From assembly GCA_035610365.1 (NCBI GenBank), contig CM069436.1:56559505-56623504 (forward strand): a stretch of 64,000 nucleotides of DNA. Direction: 5' to 3'. The stretch comes from Aquatica leii (taxonomy: Eukaryota > Arthropoda > Insecta > Coleoptera > Lampyridae). This document shows, piece by piece, positions 13,604 to 24,770 of this stretch. Under the pieces are notes generated by a model. It searched no databases and was not told the DNA's origin. It worked only from the letters and a program-made list of their open reading frames with translations. Each line of letters starts with the position of its first letter. Within the stretch, counting starts at the first letter, position 1. The position numbers and the translations under genes are program-made.

Positions 13604-15950
13604 ATGTCAAATAACCGAAGTAAATTAATATTATCATTAGCACTAAACAACACAGAACAAGCTATTACAAGTAATACGGGAATGAAAAGGTAAGCATTTC
13701 TTTTTTTAAATTTCTAATTATATGTAATACAATTGAGACGTCAGGTTATTTAATATTAATTAGTAATTACTTGAACTTTGGCAGTCGTTTAAATTACGTG
13801 TTGCACGAACTACAGCCTGCAATTTTTCCACCCATTATTGAAGAATCTGTAAATAGTGGTTTTTTTGCAATTGAGCAGTGACTGTACCATTTCAAATCAA
13901 AAGGTGACAACTTGGTTGAAAAGCTCGAATTTGGCTGCATCCGCCAGTTGCAGCAATTGTAGTAACAATCTTGATAAGGACGAAACCTTAAACATTAATC
14001 GAGAAAATAAAATTTCTGGTCATATTAGTGAGTTTAATTAGCATATTAATATAAATAATATTTTAATTACATAATATTGCACTTTCTAGAATTCAATGAC
14101 GCAGAAGTTGAACAAAATGAATTTTCAAGAATAACCCAACTAATTAATGACCATTCTGATACCCTGTTGTCCCTATCTCCAAAAGAAGCAGTTTATGATG
14201 ATGATGATGAAAACATTCCTTTAATACAGTTGCAAAGCATACAACTGACATCAAATCAAGCTGCCCAAAATCCGAATACAACAGATAAACCCGTAGTCGA
14301 CAATGATGGTAAATTACACATTTATTTATTGTTAAAGTTTGTGAATTTCTTTTTTCAGAAGTATGTTATACAAAAGCAGGAACTATCCGTGAGCGTAAAA
14401 AGTATGATACGAATTTAAAAATACGAAATTCATTGAAATTAAGAAAGCTTGCTGAAGATCACAACGTTGGCAGCTTCAGTTGCAACTATGACACGGTCCA
14501 AACCCGGAAGACATTCTAATGTTAGTATACTTGCAAACGATTACAGATAAAACGTAGAACATGTGAGAATTCATCAAGGAAACAGAATACTTTTAAATAT
14601 TTTATGACTAATGACGTAAATGGCGAAATTGTAGAAGTTACTTTATCAAAAACTCCTAAAGGCCAATTAGTGGCGCTTCCTCACGCACGTCAGGGAAATC
14701 ATAGCAACAGAAAAATTGACGATAAAACTATAATTGCTCACATCGAGTCTTTCAATCCCTGTGTGTCACACTACCGGAGAGAACATTCTCCAAATATTCG
14801 ATACCTTAGTAGTGACATAACAGTCACGATTATGTACAAAGATTTTATAGAAAAGTACCCTAACACTAAACTCTCCTATGAGACTTATAGAAAAAAAATT
14901 AAACAAAGAGGTATATCTTTTGCTAAACTCGGACATGAGGAGTGCGATGTATGTGAATCGTTTCACACGAACACGATGAAAATAATATTGTCGATTCTTG
15001 TGTGACTTGTGGATCTTGGAAACAGCATATAACTCGTGCCAATGACTCGTCAATTATATAAAAAAACATTCTGAAAGCTCGTTTGATGACAAAACAGTTT
15101 GTGTTTGAGTTGATTTGCAAAAAATTATCATGTTACCGAGGATAGATATGTTTAAATGCGTAATCTTTATGAAAAGGCTGATCGCATACAATGAAACTTT
15201 TGTTCCTGCAGGAAAATTCTCAGCCAAAAGGAAACCATATGCAGTTGTGTGGCATGAAGCCATAAGTAAACGCAGCAAAGAAGACTTAATTAGCACATTT
15301 TACGCTTTTTTCAAGTGGCACAGAGATGCTACCAAAATTATAATTTGGTTTGATAACTGCGCTAGACAAAATAAGAATTGGACATTGTTCACAATTTTAA
15401 TTAGAATAATTAACTCTAAAGAAATATCAACCAAAAGTATAATTTTGAATTATTTTAAACCCGGACACACCTTCATGCCAGCTGACAGTTTCCACCATCA
15501 GGTCGAGCTCTCAATGAAGAAGAAACAAAAAATTTATGACTTTGATGATTTTTCTGATGCAGTTGGAAGTGCCTGTAAGGGTAACGTAGAAGTAAAAAAA
15601 TGGAACACAATGATTTTTACAAATGGAAAAATCTTACATCACAACAGAAATTAAAGCAAAGTTCGAACAACAATCGTCCATATTTGTCTGACATTGTTCA
15701 AATTATGGCCGAACGTGGCAAGTTTACTTTACAGTATAAAAATCACTTTAATGAGGAATCTACAAAAACTTTAGATTTCCTAATGAAGAAGGCAATGAAA
15801 AAAAAAGGAAATACTAAGAAGTGTAAACTGCCTGGAAAGGCCTCATGGATTTCCAAAAGAAAAAAAAGAAAGCATTTTAAAACAACTGGACAATCTGCTG
15901 CCAGAAAATCGAAAATTATTTTGGAAGAATCTGCCGACAACGACGTCTAA
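13604..15950 (+). pseudogene. Decayed multi-exon DUF7869-like transposon gene
   Basis: Exon 1 (13604-13689, MSNNRSKLILSLALNNTEQA) ends at a clean GTAAGC donor. Acidic segments follow at 13800-14310, and a basic segment after a TTTCAG acceptor near 14358. The block at 14604-14990 contains HIESFNPCVSHYRREHSP and CDVCESF. The block at 15105-15654 contains QKIIMLPRI, WHEA, IIWFDNCARQN and PGHTFMPADSFHHQVE. This order matches an abundant insect family without a known role (DUF7869, name from memory); the D-rich blocks look RNase H/DDE-like, which is inference. The C-terminus (15600-15949) continues in another frame and ends in a lysine-rich tail. Frameshifts near 14960 and 15600 and stops near 14517, 15058 and 15108 show it is not intact. 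Confidence 0.65.
15594..15600 (+). other. A-AAA-AAA heptamer at a frame change
   Basis: The upstream frame reads GTA AAA AAA TGG. The conserved C-terminal part (EHNDFYKW...) continues in the -1 frame from exactly this A7 run. The heptamer has the form of a classic -1 slippery site, but a lost A in a homopolymer explains it equally well, and the gene has other lesions. Confidence 0.35.
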
Positions 15951-16392
15951 TGAAGAGTTTCGGGAATCATTTGAAAAGTTATCAAATATATTAATTTTTC
16001 AGTTTAGTAACATAGAATTTAATATTTTTGTTTTGCACATGTAATAAATATCAAAACAATGGGCTTTTTGTTATTTACACGATATTTTAGAAATCGCTAA
16101 AATGCATTACAATTTTACTATGCGGATACCGCCTTTTGTTTGAGGAATTATTTTGCTTCTTATACTTGCTACCTACACAATAACGCGGTAAGTGATTTTT
16201 TGCTAAAAGGTTAAAAGATATGACAAAATTTATTCTTTCCCGAGTCTTTTAGTAGGAAATGGTTCATGAAACTAAATTCTTGATTAATAAAAAATTTTTA
16301 GTTGTAAATGTAAAAGAAGAAAACTTTAACGCTTGATTACTCAGTTTCCCACTATATGCAGATACCGATTTTTTATTAAGCACGGCAGAATA

Positions 16393-19104
16393 AGCTTCTT
16401 AACCTTGCTAATCAAAAGCTAAAGCTTCAAATAGAACTTAACTTTTCAGAGTGGAGTAAGACTAAACGTAATAAGCCGTTTAAATAAAAGTTTTGTTACA
16501 ATTTAAAAATAAGACATGTATAACGTTTATTAAAGTAAAATTAACAAACAAAAAAAATTGCCAAATTGTAAATTGAATTCTTATCACATAATTAAATAAA
16601 GTCGCAAAAGCGTACGCATAATAAAAATTTCATTAGTTTAAATCTCGCGATCAGAAACACATTGTCTTTTAATTAACAAAAAAAAACATAAACGTAGAAT
16701 TTTTATAATACGAAAGCTTTAATAACAAAGCAACAAACCAGCAATAAAGTTTTCTTATCGATGTCAAAACCTTTAAAACACTTATAATTGCAAAAATTAT
16801 TGCAAACTCAAAATTGCTATAAATGGTAAGTGCATAAATATAAATAGCTTACGTTTACATATTGTTTCTCGTAGTCCGGCTTTCTAATGGTGGAGAGGAC
16901 TCTAAGGTATTTAACACAAAAATGGTCGCATAGCGCCAAAGGATGAATAATCTGCTCCAAAAACAAAAATGGATTATATAAATACACAAAATCAATTACG
17001 CATAATTCTACGGTAAACACGATAGCAAAATGTCAAGTAATACGTAAAAAACGTGTCATTTACGAAATAGGATTAATTTCCTTAACTTAACTTTACTAAA
17101 AACTTTTCATTTTTTCTGACCACTAACTACTACCAAACATATTAGAAAAGTGTCTTAAGAACTACTACATTATCAGGTTGTATATGTGTACTTAAGAATT
17201 CCTGTTTGCAAACACATTTTTTGCTATATAATACATTATCACTAAGTACTCAAAGTCTATCACGTAGAATTTTTTAAGAAGGATACCTAAGAAACAAATA
17301 ATCCAAACAAACATGCAATTAGAAAACATTATCTACAATAAGTTTCACAAAAAAGAACGTTCTCAACGAAATCAGCAAAAATGAATTATTTAAATGGCTC
17401 TAAAATAATCAGCGATTACTTTGCGTTAAAGCAACAATAAATGACAATCCAGATTTTTACAAAAAACTACAATAATATCAGATAATGAGTAAATACTAAA
17501 GAAAAAATGGTAATGGTAAAGTTTTCTATCTTTCTATTTTCAATATTAATAAATGTTTCATTGTCCACACAAGAGTCATACAAAACCACTCAAATTTTTA
17601 TACTACATTTTCTGCCTCGAACTTGAACACTTATATAACAACTTGAATTATTATAGAAATTAATAACAAAAACTTGCAAAAAAAGATTTTTTGAATGTAA
17701 ACAGTCAATTGGTCTAACAACAAACGACAACTATTTATACTACTTACTCTAGTTATACCTAAATATAAAAATGTTAATAACTAAAATTTAAAAATATATA
17801 AAAAACAAGGAACATTAACGTTAATATATAATATTAATAATAATAGTAATATAATAATAAAAAATTTAAAATTATTGCAGAACATAAAGAATAATTTACC
17901 TACAAAAATCAACTTGCAATTTTTAAAATTAAACTTTTATTAATAGTGCTCACGTTTTGTGTACCGATGTACCAAAGTTAAGTTCAAAAATAAAGGTAGA
18001 TATACAAGTTTTTTACTAAATAACAATACGTTTAGTACAATTCTAGAGCATTAAAATGTGTAGTAAGGAACGGCTTTACTATAAGTAATGTTTAAAGTGT
18101 AATGGTGTACTGTACGAAAAACCTAAGAATACTATTTAATTAAGAAGATTTTAAATACTTAAGACAATTTTAGCTATATTTTAATAACTGTGTGTGCTGA
18201 ATAATGAAAACAACGGTTTTGTAAATATGTATAAAGTTAATAGTTAAATCTACACACGCATAAGCTTTTTGGTCTGAACGTGTATAGAAATTTAAAAAGT
18301 GTCTCACAAGTATGCTTCGTTGTTAAAGTAACTATTTTGTTTAAATTTTTTATTTTTACTAGAAATCGTTACAAAATTAATATAATTTATTGTCCTTACG
18401 ACACAAAAATGTTGTGCAATCTAATTTTTTAAAGAGTACTTTAGTTGACCGGAATTTTTTACAATAAATAACTGTAGTTGTTTTTTATACACTTTGCTAC
18501 GCCTAATATAATCACAAAGGTTCCTTAGTTGAAGCTAAACCAATAAAAATTAATATGCATGCTGCTTACAAAGCTTTCTATTATTTCCATGGTTTTGTTA
18601 TTTTTTTTAATTGACAAAAGCAGAAGATGCACAGCAAACTTGATTTTTTTAATATAAAGAGGGTCAAATTGCATGTCGTTTAAAAGGTATTTTCAAATAG
18701 AATTCACTGTTAGATGGCGCCACTTTTGTTGATTTGATTACTCGATCGGTTAATACATTTTGTGCTGCAAAAGCTTTAAAAATTAACTAGGTGTCTTACG
18801 GGTTCAATTCCTGCTTTCTCGGTAAGTAAAGGACATACTAAATAATTTTTTTGTATATGTATGTACCTTAGCAACACATATGCAATAACTTATTGCATGG
18901 CTAATAACTATTTCAAGTATTTTGTTATTTTAATATAATTTTGTGGCATACATTTCGTAGTGACTATAATGTTTTTTTCTCTCTCTAAACGTTAATGACC
19001 GTGGGTCAATTACTGTGCTTTAGAATGTGGCCAATTACTACAATTTCATAACTATAATGTTTTATACAGGTTTATCATGCCATAGGTGCCATCTTATAGT
19101 CCTG
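16393..19104. other. AT-rich noncoding stretch
   Basis: No supported gene. A minus-strand 67-codon frame at 16817-17020 has no motif I recognise. A tRNA B-box-like word occurs at 18801-18811 without a convincing tRNA fold. Confidence 0.5.
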
Positions 19105-20425
19105 CCAGGCTTAAACCGGTGTAGAGATATTAGAAATGGTTTTGAATCACTTAGAAGTATTGCGAAAAAGTATAGTATACCAAGAACCACCTTATAATCT
19201 CTTATTTCAACCAACAAAGAAAAAAATATGATTGTCAGATGGATAATAAAATAATAATAATAAACCTGGAGAAAGCCAAATGAAGACTTTTCTCATATCC
19301 GTCTTTAAATTAATGAAACAACTCTGGAATCTGTAACCTCCTCTAGCGCTCAAGTTTTAGATAAAGATATGAAAAAGTAGTTTAAAAAAATACTTGACTA
19401 CTTAATTACAAAAAAATTAGAAAGTGAAGTTTCCAAATATGCTAAAACACCGGCAGTCTTAGCTCTGAAAGAATGCAAAAATGTTTATACAATTGACAAA
19501 GGATCGGCAAAAGAAAATGTCACAGTTATGTTCACCTTTTCAACGGAAGACGTAACATGGCCTCCATTGGTTATATTTCCTTATCAACGAATTTAGGAAA
19601 GAATTTGAGATACAATTCCAAAAGATTAAGGCTTTGGACGAAGCGACAATGAGTTTATCAGGAATATTTTATAAATTTGCAGACATTGCTAAATTCTGTC
19701 TAATTAAGACGTTTTGGAAAAATGGAGTTAGACAGTGGCATGCTGATGATTCTGGTGAAGCGATAACTAAAGATACATTTACCACACTATTTTCTAAAGT
19801 TTTTTAAACGCAAAAGTATAAACTTTACAAAATGGTTTTAGAGTTTGTAGACTGTATCTATTTCATGCTGATGCAGTCGACTATAATAGGTGCTTAGGTG
19901 CAGAATCAAACCAAACGCTTCAACAGAAAGGTAACTCAAATATTGATGTGACAGTGGATTATACAACTGTCGTTAACATGGTTGAAAAAGAGAAAATATC
20001 GTTATTTAAACAAGTAGCTAATGCTGTCGAACTCTGGCAACATTATAATAACAACATACCAGAATAAATGAGAATAATGAGATAAATATATTTAATAACG
20101 CCAGCAACGAAAATAATATGACTGAGCAGCATATTGATAGTCTAGACAAAAATTTGAATAACAGCAATAATAAAATGGAACAGGAACAGAAAAACACCAG
20201 ACTTAATGGAGACACAAAACGAACGTGAATTTGTTAGCGAGTCTGAGGCATCCACTTCGGGAGAAACTGTTGTAGCACCAATTAATCCCTAATCGAACGT
20301 AAGGCAAAATCAGACTGATTGTTTATATTGGTCAAAATCGCCTAAACGCAAAGGCAAGCGTCAGATAGAAAGACCGCCGTTTGTCATAACTTTTAAATAG
20401 TTTCAAAAATCTTTGAAAACAAAAT
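19105..20425 (+). pseudogene. Decayed pogo/Tigger-type (CENP-B-like) transposase
   Basis: In shifting frames the segment gives, in pogo order: an HTH-like stretch ending IPRTTLYNLL (about 19130-19200); a DDE start block VLALKECKNVYTIDKGSA with NVTVMFTFS (about 19455-19540); PPLVIFPY; a GRSDNEF block (about 19640); then, after loss of the catalytic middle, WKNGVRQWHADDSGEAITKD (about 19715-19780), FRVCRLYLFHADAVDYNRCL (about 19840-19900) and a basic tail KRKGKRQIERPPFVIT (about 20345-20395). Stops and frameshifts occur throughout and the later Asp region is deleted. It abuts the Penelope relic downstream. Confidence 0.75.
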
Positions 20426-20427
20426 AA

Positions 20428-20967
20428 TTGCAAAAGAAAGTGATGAGAAATATTTACATGGAATATTTTAAAACTGAAATTATGAAAAATGTTGAGTTAA
20501 AACCAAAAACTTGGTTCAGATATTTTGATGATACTTTTGTTGTATGGCTTCATAGCAAAGATAAACTAAATCAGTTCTTTCAACATCTATACTTTGCACA
20601 TAATAGCATTAAATTTACAATGGAGTTAGCACATAACAGTAGTCTAGCCTTACTTGATGTACTGGTGATAAAGAAAAATAACGGAAAAGTGGAGCATTCC
20701 GTTTATAGAAAGAAAGTGCACACTAATAAATACTTAAACGCTAAATCTCAACACCATCCAGTACAGAAGAATACTGTTATGAATACTTTAGCTAAAAGAA
20801 CTATACATGTGTCAGATAATGAAGATTTACAGAAAGAAAAGGAAACACTGTTGGAGTCCCTACAACAAAATGGATGCAGGTTCAAAGAGATCCAAAACGC
20901 ATGGAAGAGAACAATAAATCCAAAAGTCAAAGAAGACTTATCACCACCTACTAGCACCGTTTATTGA
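20428..20967 (+). pseudogene. Penelope-like element reverse transcriptase, C-terminal part
   Basis: An open frame of about 179 codons contains KTWFRYFDDTFVVW, where FDD is the YxDD-type catalytic motif of reverse transcriptase. Penelope signatures follow: NSIKFTMELAHN, LALLDVLVIKKNNG, VYRKKVHTNKYLNA, SQHHPVQK and NTLAKRTIHVS. The fingers and most of the palm upstream are missing, so it is 5' truncated. It is followed by a GIY-YIG remnant, the usual Penelope order. Confidence 0.85.
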
Positions 20968-21300
20968 CCATACTGTATGGGTTCGACAGACAAAATAAGC
21001 AGGGTGCTAAAGAGACATAATATCAAAACTGTCTTTACGACTAAGAATACCCGGATAACTTAGTTTACATCTGTTAAAGACAAACAAGGGGCTCTAAAAC
21101 ATGCAAGAGTTTACAATTTTTTTTGTTTTTGTGAATCAAGTTATATATGACAGACGAGACGCTCTATTGAAGTTACAGTAAAAGAACATATGACTGACTG
21201 TAAACATTGCAGAGTTACTAAATCAGCAGTGACAGAACACGTGTGGAACCAAGGACACACGCTAAACTTTGACCAAACTAAAATGCTAGCTAGAACTCTT
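20968..21300 (+). pseudogene. Penelope GIY-YIG endonuclease remnant
   Basis: Downstream of the RT the reading frame is broken, but a segment near 21130-21290 reads CESSYI, a stop, then QTRRSIEVTVKEHMTDC, KHCRVTKSAVTEHVWNQGH and LNFDQTKMLAR. This matches the GIY-YIG domain of Penelope elements. A TGA stands where the family has the conserved Gly of YIGQT, a one-base change. The GIY half lies in a degraded stretch at about 21010-21120. Confidence 0.75.
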
Positions 21301-21317
21301 TTTTACTTTTTCTTTCA

Positions 21318-21540
21318 GTGAAATTTACCACTCTGAAGATGCCAGCTGCAATGTTTTGCGAAACGTCAGTTTGTTTTGGTTCACGAACGACAATACGGCA
21401 AAGGCCAAGTTCTACTTCTTGCTTTGGTTCTCAAGGAGAGACTAGGACCAAGTCTAAGTCTGGGTGTTTAATTACGACGCGGTCTAAGCCGAAAGTCGCT
21501 TATAATCATAAAAGAAAACTCTTAAGTGGCCGATAACTGT
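21318..21540 (+). other. Penelope-like 3' end
   Basis: After the endonuclease comes CTGAAGATGCCAGCTG, then GCGAAACGTC (21330-21367). Such a short hairpin-forming block ending in CGAAACGTC is a familiar 3' feature of Penelope-like elements. The open frame over this segment is probably not a protein. The 3' boundary is unclear. Confidence 0.5.
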
Positions 21541-21544
21541 ATGG

Positions 21545-21960
21545 TCTACTCTATCCTGACTACAACCTAATCGCCAAATCTACGGGTACTAAAACAATGA
21601 AGCGTTTTACGGAAACAAGTACTGTAAAAAATCGTTTAAAATTTGGCCGTCCAAAAACAACAACAAACGATGAAATCTCTGTAAATGTTATGTTGAATGT
21701 TATTAATAGGCCAATAACTTTGGTACAGCAACTAGCAGCAAATCATGATATATCCAAGTCTTCCGTTTGCAAAGTCTTTATAAAGCAAATTTGGTGCAAG
21801 TTAAACTAACATACTAAAATGCTTTTATCTTTCACAGGTATTGTTGGAAGGAATATTATAGACTCCTTTTTTATTGAAGAGAATCTTACTGCAGATTTTG
21901 GTAGGACGTATACAGAACTGAATGATCTAGGGATTTAAACGGGTTAACAAATGTGGCAAA
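21545..21960 (+). pseudogene. Mariner/IS630-like transposase relic
   Basis: A short frame (21597-21809) reads KRFTETSTVKNRLKFGRPKT, then LVQQLAANHDISKSSVCKVF, the HTH and GRPR-like linker of the insect mariner-type family with a DUF4817-like N-terminus. After a deletion, 21838-21915 encodes GIVGRNIIDSFFIEENLT, the strand block that follows the second catalytic Asp. No intact catalytic core remains. Confidence 0.65.
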
Positions 21961-22439
21961 TTTGTTGATATGTAGATTAACAGATTGGAACTTTTATTAA
22001 AAGGAAACTATATTTGTTTCTATTGTTATCGATGCTGATCTATTATTGAGCGAGTTAAAATACTGTCATTATCTTTAGAAGATTGTTTATAGATTTTCCT
22101 AAACTTAGTTTAGAAGTCGAGTTTCTTCATGAAAATGAGAAGATATTATACCAGTTCTTTATGCAGTCTTTATAAAAGAGACGTATGACAACATAAGGAA
22201 TTTGCTATTAAAGATATAGTACCAACAACATTTTTGAAATATATATGTAGTTATTCCATTTTTGTTAGGTTTCCAACAAAGATATGTTAAATTTTGTTAT
22301 TTTCTATGTGTGTAGAAATCGCAAAAATAATTTCTCAAGTACTCGTAAATTCAAAACACGTATATGTATCCTTTTCCTTTACACATCAAACTCGGGCTAA
22401 TAAACATTTTTGTTAAGGTTTATACATAAGAACAAGTTT

Positions 22440-22790
22440 TCTAAGATTAATGAAACCAACATAAAAGAAAGTATATGTGCAAATCCACAAATAATTTATA
22501 TAAGACTATTACTTTAAGAAACGTTTTAATGAGGCTGAAAAAACTGCATAAGAGCCTTTTAAAAAGTCCTAATTTTTTGGCAAGGAGAAAGCGTAGATCT
22601 ACAGAGAGCTCCTTCCAAAACTTTTTCAAAACTATAAAGCTCTAGAATCACGTATAGTCTGGATTCACACAAGAATTTCTTTGTTAAAAAACTTTGATGT
22701 TGTGAGCGACGAACACGAAGGGTATTTTACCAGGACACTTCAACAACGGAATAAAAATATACTTTTGTTGGACACTAAATGAAAAATTTA
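22440..22790 (+). pseudogene. Unassigned transposon-related remnant
   Basis: Translation near 22630-22790 gives KALESRIVWIHTRISLLKNF and DVVSDEHEGYF. This weakly resembles the HFLHSHLDFFP...VSDEHGERFHQDI block of a repeated insect protein family that I cannot name. Stops interrupt it on the upstream side. Alignment by eye only. Confidence 0.3.
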
Positions 22791-24041
22791 CATATTTATT
22801 TACATTAATATATTAAAGTAAATAAAATAATACTAAATATTTTACAATAGTATAAGCTTTTTAATTTTGTATTACAAAATTAAATTATATTACATTCTTG
22901 AAAACATTGCTTTAAGTAAATGTAAAATTAAACATTATATAACAAAGGATAGATTGTTAAAATGACGTAATATAATAATTAAATTGTTTTGAATAATTTT
23001 TTTTAAGTACTTACATACTTTTATGTCGAATTTTAATAAGAAGAGTGTATGAAAATATTTGTAAATTTTGTGTCAATTATATTTTATGTTTATTGTTAGT
23101 TTTTGTATTATATGTAAAATAATTTAAAATGTTTACAAACTAGATTTAACTAAGTAGTGTGTGTATTCTGTTTAAATAGCATTAAATTAGAAAACGGACT
23201 ATGTTATGCCACTTAGAACTATTTGTATTTGAATAATGTAGTATCCTTCTCTCATTCAAATTTACTTAGCAATTTCTATATACGTTGTTGAATAATCCTT
23301 ATAAAACAATTTGCATTCTGTAATTTTTTTATGTGATAGCTAACATTTAAATTTTAATAGAAATATTGATTTTTACAAAAAAAATTATACTAGGTAAATA
23401 ATACTTAAAGAAGATTAAAAAAAAATTATATGTGACGCAGACAATATGTGTCATATACGTATTCAATACAACGATAATCATAGTTTCAAAGGTATAAATT
23501 TGCAATAATTTTTTTGTTCTCTACGTCAGTACGTTTACAATTCAGCTATTCAGCTATTGTCATCACATATTAACTTGAATCAAACTTAAAACGTTTTTTT
23601 TCTAGAAATTATTTTTACAAAAAGTAATCGCTAATAATTAAATGATATTAATAAAGATTAATTTTTATATTACGTTAAAAAACACATACAATTTGTTGAT
23701 TACGTTTTGAAACTCTATGTTTAAGTTTATAATTAAAAAAAATATTTTTGAATATGTTTACTTTTCTAATAGTTTAAACTAAAATACAAATGTTATTGAC
23801 ATTACATTTTTTTTTAATTTACAACAATAATAAACAATATTTTTATAAAACGCATTCATTCAACATTTTGATATTAATGTAAATAAAATCCGTTATTTTA
23901 TATATTATTTCTAAACATTGTAAATTAAAATTGTTAAGCGTAATTAAGAAACTATTATTTTTTCTGATATAAACTAACTCTAATTGCTTACAATTTTAAT
24001 AAACACTTGTTTTGAAAAATGTAATTTTTAGTATATTACAT
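22791..24041. other. AT-rich noncoding stretch
   Basis: Very AT-rich with poly-T and poly-A runs. No coding signal or ordered repeat seen. Confidence 0.55.
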
Positions 24042-24135
24042 GAGTGTTGTAAGAAGCTTATTATATGCGAGTAAAAAAGTTAAAAAAAAAGGTTTTAAAA
24101 AGTTATTTTACGAGCATGTAATAAGTTTACAACTC
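24042..24135. repeat. Imperfect long palindrome
   Basis: The left arm (GAGTGTTGTAAGAAGCTTAT..., from 24042) pairs imperfectly with the right arm, whose reverse complement begins GAGTTGTAAACTTATTACATG. The pairing includes the GTAAAA/TTTTAC pair, around an A/T-rich centre. Confidence 0.6.
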
Positions 24136-24299
24136 TAGTTGTGTAGTACCTACACTATTTTTACGAACTCGACTAATTCGTTTCCATGGTTACTCGACAC
24201 AAATGACTAATAAGGCTAACGTGACAAATTACATGATTTTATAGAACTGAAGCGTAATTTTTTTTATCTATTTTGACATGAGAATTAGCGATTCTTACA

Positions 24300-24343
24300 A
24301 TAAAATCCGTGTAAGAATAAGCAAATTCTTACACGAATTTTAT
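24300..24343. repeat. 19-bp near-perfect hairpin
   Basis: ATAAAATCCGTGTAAGAAT (24300-24318) is mirrored by ATTCTTACACGAATTTTAT (24325-24343) with one mismatch and a 6-nt loop. It lies just upstream of dispersed-repeat copy A. Confidence 0.8.
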
Positions 24344-24354
24344 AAATAATAGTT

Positions 24355-24770
24355 TTTTCAAAGTTGGTATCTCTGCATCGTAAGTTGACGTTACATGAAG
24401 TAGATATCAAGATTATTGAAATTTAACAATTGAAATTCAAATTTTGATGCCAAGATAAAATAAAGACGTTTTATTAATTCAAAGTTATTTACTTATAAAG
24501 GTATAAAGAGATAATTTCGTATGAGATTTTAGGTTAACACATAAGTTTCAATATGTCAAAGCGTAAGTGTTGCCAATTCAATAAAATATTAAAGTTTCCT
24601 AATGTTGCTTTAAAACTAAAATTATACGAAAAATATTAATTATTGTATCAAAATAGAGAAAATAGTATAAAACACACGTCAATCACTCTACCGCTTCATA
24701 AACTCGCCGCTGCGCGGCTCGTGTATGACACCCGGTCTCGTGATTAAAGCGTAACTTGTGTTTTAATATA
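24355..24770. repeat. Dispersed noncoding repeat, copy A, with terminal GC-rich hairpin
   Basis: From AAGTTGGTATCTCTGCATCG through TTCGTATGAGATTTTAGG and AGTGTTGCCAATTC to AACTTGTGTTTTAAT, this copy is closely similar to 38155-38505. The last 100 bp (24667-24766) form a palindrome: AAAACACA pairs with TTGTGTTTT, and the centre is CGCCGCTGCGCGGC. AGTATAAAACAC, TATA-box-like, begins the hairpin. There is no coding potential. Copy A carries an extra segment (24395-24470) relative to copy B and lacks part of the hairpin arm. Confidence 0.75.

Larger units (their letters stand above)
13217..16388. mobile_element. 3.17-kb TIR element of uncertain superfamily
   Basis: The left end CTGCCGTGCTTAATGAAAA (from 13217) is mirrored at the right end by TTTTTATTAAGCACGGCAG (ending 16388). 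The element is flanked on both sides by AATA (13213-13216 and 16389-16392), a plausible 4-bp target duplication. Subterminal words repeat in both halves. GGCGGTAT occurs at about 13322 and 13432, and inverted at about 16132. AACGCGGTAAGTG occurs at about 13235 and again near 16186. The interior carries the remains of one spliced gene on the plus strand. I cannot place the termini in a named superfamily. Confidence 0.75.

Noticed and set aside
14766-15296. Minus-strand frames over the DUF7869-like gene
   Set aside because: They are antisense to conserved plus-strand blocks and show no domain.
18790-18825. GGTTCAATTCC, a tRNA B-box-like word
   Set aside because: No matching A-box at the right distance and no cloverleaf or acceptor pairing. 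It might be a SINE remnant but is unsupported.
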